Source of the DNA: Hemibagrus wyckioides
Taxonomy: Eukaryota > Chordata > Actinopteri > Siluriformes > Bagridae
Assembly (NCBI RefSeq): GCF_019097595.1
Contig: NC_080718.1
Location: 11,068,657 to 11,132,656, forward strand
DNA: 64,000 bases
Direction: 5' to 3'
This document shows, one piece after another, positions 51,098-62,343 of the stretch. The position numbers were made by a program, and so were the translations under genes. The notes below the pieces were generated by a model that was not told the origin of the DNA, did no database searches, and saw only the letters and a list, made by a program, of their open reading frames with translations. Within the stretch, counting starts at the first letter, position 1, and the number at the start of each line of letters is the position of its first letter.

Positions 51098-52736
51098 CTC
51101 TCATGGAAGATCATGTCTGATTATTTCTTAAGGCTTCATCCAGAATCTATTCAGCTTCTGTTTCTGTTGACATGTGAGTCAGAATATAAAACACTCTTAC
51201 GGCTGACAAGTGCATGAATTCTACACACTGTCTCAACACGGTAGTTTATAAAGATTTAGGTCACAACAGAAGATGATTTTTACCTATTCATATTGTAAAG
51301 ACTGAGCTTTATGGAACTACAGTGATTGGTACAAGCCTCTGAAATGGCATGTTCTATTAAATATCTACACCAATACGAAGGTCATTGGAAATACCAAGAT
51401 TGTGTGCACATGTGCATGTGTACGCATGTTTGTCTAGACATGCTGGATGGGAGAGTATGTGATGATAGGATGATATATTTTAGTTTGTAGTGTTTCAGTT
51501 ACAACTCCATCACCATATCACACAAAAATAATAATAAACATCATTTATTTAGAGTAAGCGCTCTGTGTGCTGCCATTGTCCAGTATAAAGTCCATTATGA
51601 TTAACTCCTGTTAATAAGAAGAATATGAACAATAAAATAAATACAACACAGGACAGCTGTTCTAACTGTTAGATAAGCTTCATTTGAACTCCACTGATCA
51701 AAATGTTTGCTTACAGTTGCCTTTTAGTCCTACTGCCAACATGATTTTTCCATTTTCAGACAGTTCACATTTATCTATGACAAGAAGCAAGATATGCCAC
51801 AAATGATCTAAAACCACACCATCAGACTGAGCTTTGTCCAGCAACTTCCATGTACATTAGTGTCTTAAAAATCAATTTCAGCCACAGCAGTGTCAGAGCT
51901 TGAGATGCATTTCCTCAAAACACCTGGAATCAGTTATAAATGTTGCCTGCACAGACAAAACAAGGACATTTTAAGACACATTGAGGCCATTTCTGTCATA
52001 AATGAACACACTTAAATTAATACACTAGCCTTCAAAATAAGGAATGTACAAAACAGAAAAGAAATATATAAAGGTGAACACTTTATAGCCTTGCTAAGGC
52101 CATAATAAAATATATAGTGGCGTCCAAATGTCTGAGACCACTAGTAAAAAGCTTCTTTTTGGCATTCTTTTTTTCTAATTTAATACATTAATTTGTTTTA
52201 TAGATTATATTATTTGACAACAACTTGAAGTGAAATCTTTGAAATTTATGCAAGATGCCTTTCTGAATTTCTAGCATTTAGCATGTTGCCTTTTTTGCTT
52301 TAAATGAGTGTGTGCATTTGAGCTGCATGGACACTACAAGTTTATGCAAAACCTTACAAGCCATTTTAGATCAAATGCATCAGTGTGTCACTTGAACACA
52401 TTCTTCAGTAAAAAAGATCAGACATGAGGAAAATCTGACCTTTAAATAGACACCTAGAAAGAGTACAGAATCTTAAATTAACTATTGTTTACTTTCTATA
52501 TTTTAAATAGGAAAAAATGCAGTTGAAGAAAAATCCCAGAATATTAATGTGGTCACAGAATTTTGGACTTTTTTTTTCAGTGGACATAATCAATCACATT
52601 ACAAATATTTATGTGAGTAATAAACCATATAAACATACTGTGATAACACTTTACATTAAGGCTCTGTTAACTTACTTTATTTACTGCATTAGTTAACATT
52701 AAAGAAATGCTTATATGAAAGCTGATACATTCTTTA
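51098..52736. other. no gene; interspersed repeat copy B at 51541-51636
   Basis: The stretch TTTATTTAGAGTAAGCGCTC to AAGAATATGAACAAT repeats the sequence at 32125-32215. No other recognisable feature. Confidence 0.5.
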
Positions 52737-54280
52737 TACAGTGAGGGAAAAAATTATTTTATCCCCTGCTGATTTTGTACGTTTGCCAACTAACAAAGAA
52801 ATGATCAGTCTGTAATTTTAATGGTAGGTGTATTTGAACAGTGAGAGGCAGAATAACAACAAAAAATATACAGAAAAACGCATTTCAGAAAAGTTCTACA
52901 TTGATTTGCATTTTAATGAGTGAAATAAGTATTTGATCCCCTATCAATCAGAAAGATTTCTGGCTCCCAGGTGTCTTTTATACAGGTAAGGAGCTGAGAT
53001 TACAATAGGAGCACTCTCGGGGAGTGCTCTTAATCTCAGCTCCTTAACTGTATGAAAGATACCGTCACAGAAGGAAGCAATCAATCAGATTCCAAACTCT
53101 CCATCATGGTCAAGACCAAAGAGCTGTCCATGGATGTCAGGGACAAGATTGTAGACCTACACAAGGCTGGAATGAGCTACAAGACCATCGCCAAGCAGCT
53201 TGGTGAGAAGGTGACAACAGTTGGTGCGATTATTCCCAAATGGAAGAAACACAAAAGGACTGTCAATCTTCCTCGGTCTGGGGCTCCATGCAAGATCTCA
53301 CCTCATGGAGTTTCAATGATCATGAGAATGGCGAGGAATCAGCCCAGAATTACACTGGAGGATTTTGTCAATGATCTCAAGGCAGCTGGGACCATAGTCA
53401 CCAAGAAAACAATTGGTAACACACTATGCTGTGAAAGACTGAAATCCTGCAGTGCCCGCAAGGTCCGCCTGCTAAAGAAAGCACATGTACAGGCTCATCT
53501 GAAGTTTGCCAGTGAACATCTGAATGATTCAGAGGAGAACTGGGTGAAGGTGTTGTGGTCAAATGAGACCAAAATCCAGCTCTTTGGCATCAACTCAAAT
53601 CGCCGTGTTTGGAGGAGGAGGAATGCTGCCTATGACCCCAAGTACACCATCCCCAGGTGACAGGACAACTGCACCGCATCAAAGGGACGATGGACGGGGC
53701 CATGTACCGTTAAATCTTGGATGAGAACCTCCTTCCCTCAGCAGGGGATTGAAAATGGGTCATGGATGGATATTCCAGCCTGACAATGACCCAAAACACA
53801 GCCAAGGCAACAAAGGAGTGGTTCAAAAAGAAGCACATTAAGGTCCTGTAGTGGCCTAGCCAGTCTCCAGACCTTAATCCCATAGAAAATCTGTGGAGGG
53901 AGCTGAAGGGTCAGCCACAAAACCTTAATGACTTGGAGAGGATCTGCAAAGAGGAGTGGGCCCAAATTCCTTGAGATGTGAGATGTGTGCAAACCTGGTG
54001 GCCAACTACAAGAAATGTCTGACGTCTGTGATTGCCAACAAGGGTTTGCCACCAAGTACTAAGTCATGTTTTGCAAAGGGGTCAAATACTTATTTCACTC
54101 AATAAAATGCAAATCAATGTATATCTTTTTTGAAATGTGTTTTTCTGGATTTTTTTGTTGTTATTCTGTCTCTCACTGTTCAGATAAACCTACCATTAAA
54201 ATTACAGACTGATCATTTCTTTGTCAGTGGGCAAACGTACAAAATCAGCAGGGGATCAAATAATTTTTTCCCTCACTGTA
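52737..54280 (+). mobile_element. Tc1-like transposon with ~210-bp inverted repeats
   Basis: Ends CAGTGAGGGAAAAAATTATT and AATAATTTTTTCCCTCACTG with TA at both sides. The terminal repeats extend about 210 bp (52739-52945 against 54065-54280). The transposase is on the plus strand (53052-53660): [20 protein letters not shown], the paired HTH region ([20 protein letters not shown]), then [13 protein letters not shown], where the first catalytic Asp has become Asn. A deletion follows TIPR, with stops afterwards; [14 protein letters not shown] (Glu) survives near 53870. It is dead. Confidence 0.9.
52987..53046. other. hairpin in the 5' leader of the Tc1 copy
   Basis: AAGGAGCTGAGATTA (from 52987) pairs with TAATCTCAGCTCCTTA, and GAGCACTC pairs with GAGTGCTC inside. 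The stem is about 28 bp with small bulges, upstream of the transposase ATG. Confidence 0.8.
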
Positions 54281-55305
54281 ACAGATCACCTTAGACCCTG
54301 AATCTCTTCTTGGAGCTGGATTTGATTTGTATTGTGAAATGTGAACTGACAGAAACTTCTTAACAATTACTGGTATACTTATGAAGAACAATTTACTTTA
54401 AAATAAATAACAGAACTGTAAGATGGGAATAATGAGGATTTAAGTGTTTTAAACCTAAATGCCAGAATCTCTTCACAGAGCTTTAACTATGCGGTATTTC
54501 AAGATAATCACAGCCACATACAGTGTGATGAGATGAAATAATAATTCTCTTGGACTCAAGGTCTAAGACACATGTATGACATTCACTGTGCTGATGAGAC
54601 TAAGCATGCAGGGAGGGGCTATGGGTAACAGTGGGGGTAAGTACACACATGGGTAGAGTGTAAGTATAAGAGTATAGGGTATAAATACTGAAATCACAAA
54701 AAAAGTACATCCAAAATGAAAATAAGACATTATAGAAAACACAGGGTCCAAAGCTTTAAAGTGCAGTAATGCTTATAAAAGTAACCTGAGATGAATGAAA
54801 TTTAAAGTGACACAGTGAGGTGTTAAGTCAGTAGCCTGTGTTATTCCTGCTGCCACCTCTGTATGATGGCCTTCTGCCTCTTTAAACAGCTGAGCACACA
54901 GACCGTCAGCCAAATATGGCAATTCTGTAAACTTTTACATTCATCCTGAAGGAAATTTCAGAGTGCTTTAAGTGAAGGAAAGTGCAGGGACAGGCCTTGT
55001 TTTCTTTCCACATCCTCCAGCTGAAATTAATCACCAGACCTAACTTATAAACACTGATTCAGATGTCTGAAACTGAAGTGTTTAAAAAAGAAAAGAAAAG
55101 AAAAGAAAAGCTATTTATTATATCAAGAAGTACAAGTATAAAAACACATTTCATTCAAGTCATTTAATTCATTTATTATTTTTATTTCATTAAGTGGTTA
55201 CAGGCTGGTCTTCTTGTGAAAGTATATAAAGAGACTTAATGCATTACTTCTATACTCTGTGGTACCTGTTAGTAAGTCTCCTGTATTAGGTCAATTCCTA
55301 ATTCC
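54281..55305. other. no gene; (AAAAG)n at 55086-55111
   Basis: AT-rich. A short AAAAG pentanucleotide run is the only repeat seen. Confidence 0.4.
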
Positions 55306-55339
55306 TAGTTCTAGGTTTCTAGGTCGAAACCTAGAACTA
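55306..55339. other. perfect 14-bp inverted repeat
   Basis: TAGTTCTAGGTTTC and GAAACCTAGAACTA with a 6-base loop, at the left border of the gag fragment. Confidence 0.85.
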
Positions 55340-55602
55340 CCTCATCAAGTAAGAATGTCACTTTTGAGAAGTTTTTCTCTGCTGACCAGACACAAGGAGT
55401 GAGTTTTGACCAGTACCTTGCGGAACTGCACACACTAAGTAAGACTTGTGAAATTGGAGATTTTAGAGACTCAGTGGTGAGGGACAAAATAGTCTGTGGG
55501 ATTCCTGATAATGGTCTCAGGGAAAGACTGTTATGTGAAGCAGCTCTGACACTGGAGAAAGCAGTCAATATGTGTAGACCTAAAGTTAACTACAGCTAGT
55601 AG
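55340..55602 (+). pseudogene. LTR-retrotransposon gag fragment
   Basis: An open stretch reading FDQYLAELHTLSKTCEIGDF, VVRDKIVCGIPDNGLRERLL and LTLEKAVNMCRP follows the classic pattern of retrotransposon Gag just before the zinc knuckle (DxxRDRIVCGIxDxxLRERLL). No protease or polymerase follows. A second, inverted fragment lies at 56690-57040. Confidence 0.7.
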
Positions 55603-55771
55603 TTAGTGTAAGTGACCTTTCATCTGAGGGTTTCATCAGTTTTCAAGATTATAACACAGAAGCAGTCACCCACACGTTACACAGCATACAGATCAGAAGA
55701 GTGAATGTCAGAATGAATTTACTGAATGTCATGACTTTCTGCTGGAAAGCTTTAAAAAGGTCTGTTTGCAG

Positions 55772-56072
55772 GTCCGAAACCGGAGACAGTGGCTGATTTC
55801 TGGAGAATGGTTTGGGAGCGCAAATCTGCCACCATAGTCATGCTGACTAACATAAGAGAGAGAAAAGAGGTAAAACACATAAATATAGCACACAGTTTGC
55901 TCTGGAAATGCTTGTAAAAGTTAAATGGTTTTGAATCTGCATGTGTTTCTAGGAAAAATGCTGTCAGTACTGGCCAGAGCAGGGCTGCTGGCTGTACGGA
56001 TGTGTGAGGGTGTCTGTGGAGGATGTAACGGTGCTGGTTGACTACACTATCCAGAAGTTCTGTGTGCAATAT
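55772..56072 (+). pseudogene. two orphan exons of a receptor-type tyrosine phosphatase (PTPRA/PTPRE-like)
   Basis: Exon 55772-55869 encodes [20 protein letters not shown] and [12 protein letters not shown]. Exon 55953-56072 encodes [37 protein letters not shown]. Both have proper acceptors and donors (GTAAAA, GTAAGT) and join in frame. They match the first catalytic domain of R4-type receptor phosphatases, from just after the GPK motif to before the WPD loop. The exons with the WPD loop and the HCSxGxGRS catalytic loop are not found downstream, and nothing upstream matches. So this is a displaced fragment, or a gene dispersed beyond recognition; I favour a fragment. Confidence 0.75.
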
Positions 56073-56689
56073 GTAAGTCTGAAATAAACAAATGAACAGA
56101 AGAATAAACAATGCAGAATTGCAAGTATATATACCATACACTGGCTCATGGTGATTTGTGAGGAATTTCATATATATAATGTAAACATAAATATGCTAAT
56201 TCAGGCTAATTCCAGAAACAAACAATGTGATTTCTGTGGCATTTCACACTGACACTGTGGACTATATGTGTGTATGTGATGTAGCACTAAATGTGATGCC
56301 CTCTTTTATGTTTTAATCAACATGCTGGAGAGCTTCAATGTCTTTTTAGCCACTTCACTTTACTTAGCATTTTGCACAACATTTCTTATAGCACAACTTG
56401 CGGTTCCCCTCTAAACTGTCCAGACGCACACACACACACACCCGGAACCAAAATCACATGTAATCATTCATAACATCACATCTTCCCCACTTTAAAAGTA
56501 AAGCACTATCTTTGGAATTCTTTACTTCTATTACTAACTTTTATGCAAAAAACAACTTTTTTTTCTTTTATCTAACAGTAACACAATAGTTGCAGTTTAA
56601 CTGTGAGATATTACAATCAACCTTTTTTCTTTTTCAACTACCCCAGTCCTTGAAATATTTAACAAATTTCAATAAGCCTTTCAGGAGGT
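56073..56689. other. no feature recognised
   Basis: Only a short CA run near 56428. No further phosphatase exon seen. Confidence 0.4.
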
Positions 56690-57040
56690 CTAATAGGTCA
56701 TTTTGGTCTGCAAGACATCACAGGAGAGACATTATTGTTGCAGATTTTGCCTCCACATCTTCAACATTTACTCTTTGGGGTCTTCATTCTTTGCCGCTTT
56801 TGCTTTGCAAAATGTGTTTTGCTCCTCTTTTTTAATGGCCTGCACTGCAGCATCTTCTCTATGTAGTTCCTTGGCTTGTGCACAAGTTATTTCAGCAGGT
56901 CTACACATATTGACTGATTTCTCCAGTGTCAGAGCTAGTTCACATTACAGTCTTTCCCTGAGACCATTATCAGGAATCCCACAGACTATTTTGTCCCCCA
57001 CCATTGAGTCTCTAAAATCTCCAAATTTCAATATTTCATT
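56690..57040 (-). pseudogene. second gag fragment, inverted
   Basis: Read on the minus strand it repeats GDFRDSMVGDKIVCGIPDNG-type sequence, then SVNMCRPAEITCAQAKELH and a Lys/Glu-rich segment, with in-frame stops. It is closely related to the fragment at 55340 but in opposite orientation, so the phosphatase exons sit between two inverted gag pieces. Confidence 0.65.
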
Positions 57041-57552
57041 GTGGAAATAAATACTGTGACCTCTACTACTCTACTACTCTGATCTCATGGAAAACCAGAA
57101 AACAGCCAACAGTAGAATTATCTACTTGCGAAGCAGAATACATGTCCTTATCATCAGCCATTCAGGAATGTATCTACTTAGAGCAGCTACTCAAAGGTAT
57201 GGATACATACCAATACGCACAAACAGAAGTGTATGAAGACAAGCAGAGGTACAATAGCAATAGCCAGGAACCCAGTTTACAGGCAAAGGTGCAAGCACAT
57301 TGACATCAAGTACCACTTTATAAAGGAATCTATGAATGATGGCAAGATAATCTTGGAATACTGTCCTACAGAGCAAATGGTTGCTGACATTATGACAAAG
57401 CCAGCCACTAAGCTAAAGTTAAAGAGGTTTGCTCGAGACATGTTTGGTACTTAAAAGTGTAAAAGGTTTATGTTTACATCGTTTATGTGAAAGAGAAGCC
57501 TTATTTGTTATTTTGTTTTCAGGTAACTTAATAAGCCAAGAGCAAGTGTGGG
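57041..57552 (+). pseudogene. Ty1/copia-type pol C-terminal (RNase H) fragment
   Basis: The plus strand reads AEAEYM-like and IQECIYLEQL-like pieces with a frameshift, then CKHIDIKYHFIKESMNDGKI and CPTEQMVADIMTKPATKLK (57290-57454). This is the diagnostic end of copia-type polymerase/RNase H. A polypurine-like AAGAGCAAGTGTGGG precedes the putative 3' LTR. Confidence 0.75.
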
Positions 57553-57780
57553 TGTTAAGTATTGCACTCTTTCTCGTTAGATTACGGCATCAGCCGAACT
57601 ACTCTTGTTTTATTGAATGTATTACGGTTCATTTGGGTGTGATGTCATTACGTTATACAATGCACTCTATGTAAAATGTTTATAGTGTTAATGTCGGATG
57701 TACAGAGCCGATGCTTGTTCATGTTTATTAATAAATGTTCCAAAGAAGTAATGAGACGTGTAACGTTTTGTTTGTTTTCA
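57553..57780 (+). repeat. putative 3' LTR of the copia element
   Basis: Begins TGTTAAGTATTGCAC directly after the purine-rich tract and ends ...TTTTCA; AATAAA is present near 57731. The TG/CA borders and position fit an LTR of about 230 bp. The matching 5' LTR is not in the window. Confidence 0.5.
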
Positions 57781-58693
57781 TACACGTGTTCAAGCCCATT
57801 CAAATCCATTTTAAAACAAATGAGACAAGTCTTTAAAGAGCAAATGGTGGCATATAAAATAAGAGCTGTGTCTGTGCTTATGGTATCTGTCTGCATCTCA
57901 GTCTGTCCATAAGCTGAGGTGTTACAAACAGCAGAACTGATTACTGGAAGAGTTTAAGAGTGAACAGATATTTAGAGACTTTTCCAAGACAGAATATGAG
58001 TCAATCCAACTTGAATAAATGCTATTATTTATTGAATGACATTTAATAAAACCAAGGCATTGAGACTCAATAACTCTCCAGTAAACAGAAACAAATGACC
58101 ACAACCAAAAATCCAGACATTACTCATGGCACTGAATATACATTTTACAAAAAGCTCTCTTTTCAATATTAATATCATTTATCTTCAATAAAATATCAAT
58201 TATAATGCAATAAATCGATACAAACATGAAAGAAAGTTTACAAATAGGAATAAAAAATCCATATAAAATTTTGCACCAGTTATAAAAGAGTAAGCCTGAA
58301 TTAAACAATGGTACATAAACAATCTGAGTCCAAGGAGTGAAAAAAGCAGTATTAGAGATTTTGAGACCAAAACAAATAAAAAGAACAAATAATCACTGAA
58401 TACAAAACACAACTAGATGAAATATTGAGAAATATACAACGACGACTTTTTCTGGATTCACTGCTATGGCCATGAAACTATGGTCTGAACCTTTTGCGTC
58501 AGTAAGTATTCTGTACATTTCTAAGTAATCAGATTTGGGGAAAACAATGGAAAAAGACCAAGAATGACTTTGCTATGGCTTCACAGCTGCAGCTTGAACA
58601 GTTCAACAAACAAGTCCAACAAACTCAGCTCCAGTAACAAAACTATGAAAGTGCATAGATAACTGTTAACTTTTTTATAAACAGCAGCCAAGA
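57781..58693 (-). other. probable 3' UTR and flank of the SAMD3-like gene
   Basis: AT-rich sequence downstream (in transcript sense) of the stop at 58694. Several AATAAA signals are present on the minus strand, for example near 58026. No other gene seen. Confidence 0.4.
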
Positions 58694-60076
58694 TTAAACA
58701 TCCAGCTTCAGAAGCTTATTCTTCAATGACTGCACTCTTGCAGTACACTGAGAGCCAAGGTGCATAAATAATGTCTGGGTCACCTCGAAGGTATATTTCT
58801 TCGGGTACGCAATGTTAAGTGCATAAATGATACCAAAAAGTAAAGCAAATGCATTTAGCAGGTCATCAACATCATCAAGCACAATTTTCTCTTCCAGCAC
58901 CACAGCTATACTTCTTGTGTTTGGGTTGGTTATTGCCACATCTTCAACAAAACTGAGGATATCTACTTTGAGTCCCTTAGTGCAGGTTTCCTTCTGGACT
59001 GTGTCCTACAGAGACAACAAACTATGGGTCAAAATCAATACAGGACAAAAATAAGAAAAAGAAGAAGTGTCTTGCTCAAGGGTACAATCAAGGAAGCTAT
59101 GTTTTGTGCTGGGACTTGAACACACAACCTTCTTATCAGAGACTCAAAGCCATCACTACAGCTAGCTTGCACTGCTTCACTGGAATCTTTAAGTGCCATT
59201 AATTCAGTGGGAGAAATAGCTGAATCAATGCAAACTAGTTATGGTGTTGCTCTGGCATGGTTGTAATGGCTCAGTGACAGAAGGCTTGATCAGAAGGTTG
59301 TGTTCAAATACCAGCACACTTCCAAGCAGCATTGGTTGAGTAAGACCCTTATCTTTCAGCTTAGTTGTATCCTACATCAGTCAAATGAGCAAGTGTGCTG
59401 GGTTATGTGTCATTTTATGCAACATTAAGATATTACAGCACTTTACTGACGACCCAAATTGGCAGTCAACTGCTGTAAAATTTAGAGCGTTTTGGTTTCT
59501 TATGTTCACTAATCATTAAAATATTTAATACACTTACATTTTTGTTTTAAGGCGAGTCGTTTGGGTTGTAGTCTATACACTCCCAATACCACATTCTGAA
59601 TGCACTTAAAATGCAGTTTGAGAAAGGATAGCATTCTCACAAACTTCTCCACAGGCCAGCCATGTTAGACATGACGGATAAGATAAAAAATATTACCAGA
59701 TACGTTCTCAGTAGATTGTCCCCCTTTTCTCTCAGAAACAAGGGAAGGCCACAAAGTGCTGCAGATTTCCTGTGTGTCAGGACAGCAGTGGTCTAAAACA
59801 CAAATAGGAAGCAGGAAAAACATGGACAAAGTAAATGGCTTTTACTACAGCTAACATTTGTAGTATGCAGTTATGTTTTCTAAAACCTCACAATCTGAAG
59901 TAAACTGATGTTGTTACCCGTTCATCAAGTCTGTCTAGGAGTATTTGAATTTCTCCTCCCAAGGCTCCACTTCTTGATCTATAGAGCTTGATCAATCGTG
60001 GTGCAAGTGAGTCCAAGGAACTAAGAAAAATCTGCCTGAGATCAACTCGAGTAACTCTGTAGAATTCTGCATATAT
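58694..60076 (-). CDS. SAMD3-like protein, last three exons
   Basis: Exons on the minus strand: 60076-59918, 59792-59697, 59005-58694, all GT-AG and joined in phase 0, giving the last 189 residues. Seen: IYAEFYRVTRVDLRQIFLSS, APRLIKLYRSRSGALG, then THRKSAALCGLPLFLREKG, and at the end LLNAFALLFGIIYALNIAYP and SARVQ-type ARVQSLKNKLL before the stop. The order and wording match the C-terminal region of the expanded fish family annotated as sterile alpha motif domain-containing protein 3-like, whose function is unknown. Upstream exons with the SAM and middle region were not found; the space upstream is filled by an inverted repeat and gag debris, so the gene may be truncated. Confidence 0.6.
59068..59390. 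repeat. two diverged SINE fragments in an intron-size gap
   Basis: 59068-59160 read in reverse gives AAGGTTGTGTGTTCAAGTCC and CTTGAGCAAGACAC. 59265-59390 read forward gives GATCAGAAGGTTGTGTTCAA and TTGAGTAAGACCC. Both match the B-box region and body of the SINE at 800-981. Confidence 0.45.
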
Positions 60077-60523
60077 CTGCAAAAAATATAAACAGTTCAA
60101 ATTCGCTACCCTAATGTTATGTTTGGGGATGAAAACATGCACTAAAGTAAACTGCTGTAAAAATATATCAGATGTTTTTTTTTTTCAACTTTTGTTTGCA
60201 TAAATCTGTTAATCAACCTCAGTTCTGATCAAAACTACTAAATGTTCAAAAACATCCAGGATTTTAACTCTTTAATTGCCAAGTTCATAAATGATGTCAC
60301 TGATTTGGGAAAAAAACAATATATAAAGTGATGGTGGACTGGAGATTTTTTTACTTTTTATCACAGTCTTGGACATGTCAAAGATTAGTAACAACATTAG
60401 CTTTGATGCATTTTTAGTTTTTTTTTGCAGCATCAGATTAAATTTTTTCTCCCTAATTTACTGTTGGTGGCTGTTTTTGCCCCATAGACTTCCATTATAA
60501 CCACATTTTTTGTCTGCACAGCC

Positions 60524-61036
60524 ATGACACTATATAATCATGCATTCTTGATTGTTGCTGGTTTTCCCTGTTGGGAAGAGGTAAAATTTGTGATTTTTAC
60601 TGTTGATGACCAAGTGGCACCATTAACCCTTTAGATAGGCCTGAGCAAAGAAAGCTTAGTTTCTGGCTTTTGTGTGTGTGTGAGAAAGTGAGAGAGACCA
60701 CCCAACCTGGTGCAGAACACCATGGTCACGAGTTACATTCCGAAACATTTATGTTCATAAATCTGATGCAGAGTAGATTTTTTACAGAAAAAATGGAAAA
60801 GTGTATCGCTGAAGGATTTTAAGGTAGTTTCAAACTGGCTTTACCATCAAGAAAAGACAAGCATTTCATACACAGGCCATACATAGGTTTAGTCTGTACT
60901 TCTCACCATCCAAAGGCCACAGGTGCAGAAATACACTTACTTTGTTTTTGTGTATTCCATGTAGTTGTGAGAGCTGAGGTACATATTTTGATTTTCTCAG
61001 ACACATTAAGGTTAGTGTGCAAAGGTCTCTCTCTAA

Positions 61037-61091
<55 letters not shown>

Positions 61092-61277
61092 CACATTATA
61101 ATATGCTTATATACTCCATATAATTCCATATAAAAAAGCCAGAAACTAAGCTTTCTTTGCACAGGCCTATCTAAAGGGTTAATGGTGCCACTTGTCAACA
61201 GTAAAAATCACAAATTTTACCTCTTCCCAACAGGGAAAACCAGCAACAATCAAGAATGCATGATTATATAGTGTCAT
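60524..61277. repeat. long inverted repeat, arms ~150-180 bp
   Basis: Left arm CATGACACTATATAATCATG through GGTTTTCCCTGTTGGGAAG to AAGCTTAGTTTCTGGC is matched by the right arm GCCAGAAACTAAGCTT through CTTCCCAACAGGGAAAACC to TATATAGTGTCATG. The match extends inward through GAGAGAGACC/GGTCTCTC into a TG/CA microsatellite expanded in the right arm (61038-61095). The loop is about 320 bp. It could be a foldback transposon. Confidence 0.85.
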
Positions 61278-61299
61278 GTGGTGTCATAGTCAGCTTTTA

Positions 61300-61520
61300 T
61301 GTCATGTGACAAGCTATCCCAGTAACTGAATGCAGCACCTGCCAATCTTGAAGGAATCTTTGGCAAGCTGAGGTTTGTCCATACCTGAGGTCTCATACTT
61401 GAAAACGACGAGCCCATAGAGAAAAGCTTTCATTGCCATGTCCAGTGAAGTCTGGATGTAAAACAGCTTTGAAGTGCACTTGTGGGGTTGTTACATGTTC
61501 CTCCACCATGTCTGAAAAGA
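61300..61520 (-). pseudogene. LTR-retrotransposon gag N-terminal remnant
   Basis: The minus strand reads FKAVLHPDFTGHGNESFSLW and, after a frameshift, PQLAKIPSRLAGAAFSYWDS. This is the pattern of the N-terminal Gag of fish Ty3/gypsy-type elements (FTGxxNESFxxWxRRF ... LAGAAFSYWDSL). An acceptor-like TCTTTTCAG precedes it but is probably fortuitous. Confidence 0.55.
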
Positions 61521-61920
61521 GTAGGAAGTGTTTTATCAGTTCAATCCAGCAAAGTCTTTTATCGCAATGCTGTCTCCTTTTGTGTTCAGACTATGTGCAG
61601 TTGTCGAAGTCCGCCACAGGAGGGAGTAACACACACGGGTCAGAAAACGGAGCACTGGTCAATCCTGGCAATAGGACAACTTCTAATAGCTGACTTCAGG
61701 TGTCTTCTTTTACCTTTTTTCTGAAATAAAATAAAAGAAACAGACTGAAGATGAAATGAAAACATCGAAAGTGGTCTAAAGTTATAAATAGTCCGTCAGA
61801 ACACAGTCCATGTAATTGAAACAGCAGGTAAAGCACATTCTCTGGACATCAAATAAACCCAGACACACCTCATATTTCTGCCCTTTTCATCTGACAAAAG
61901 GGTATAGATAGATTTTAAGT

Positions 61921-62343
61921 TAGTTATAGTTAGTGCTGGTTTATACTGGTTAGTACTGGTTGATACTGGTTAATACCAGTTAGTGCTGGTTTATACTGGT
62001 TTATACTTGTTTATACCAGTTAGTGCTGGTTTATACTGATTTATACCAGTTACTATTAGTTTATACTGGCTTACACCGGTTTATACTGGTTAGTACTGGT
62101 TTATACAACCTTATACCGGTTTATACTGGTTAGTGTGGGTTTATACTGGTTTATACCAGTTAATACTGGTTTATACCATTTAGTGCTGGTTTATACTGGT
62201 TTATACAAGTTAGTGCTAGTTTATACTGGCTTATACCAGTTAGTGCTAGTTTATACTGGTTTATACCAGTTTGTGCTAGTTTATACAGGTTTATACCGGT
62301 TTAGTGCTGGTTTATACCAGTTAGTGCTGGTTTATACTGGTTT
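61921..62343. repeat. expanded minisatellite (GTGCTGGTTTATACTGGT type)
   Basis: About 20 degenerate units of TTAGTGCTGGTTTATACTGG with shorter TTTATACCAG interspersed. It is the reverse complement of the arrays at 42478 and 50925, and its translation (LVYTGLYQ repeats) is not a real protein. Confidence 0.9.

Noticed and set aside
61403..61520. First exon of the SAMD3-like gene
   Set aside because: The peptide FTGHGNESFSLWARRF followed by LAGAAFSYWDS is retrotransposon Gag, not SAMD3-like.
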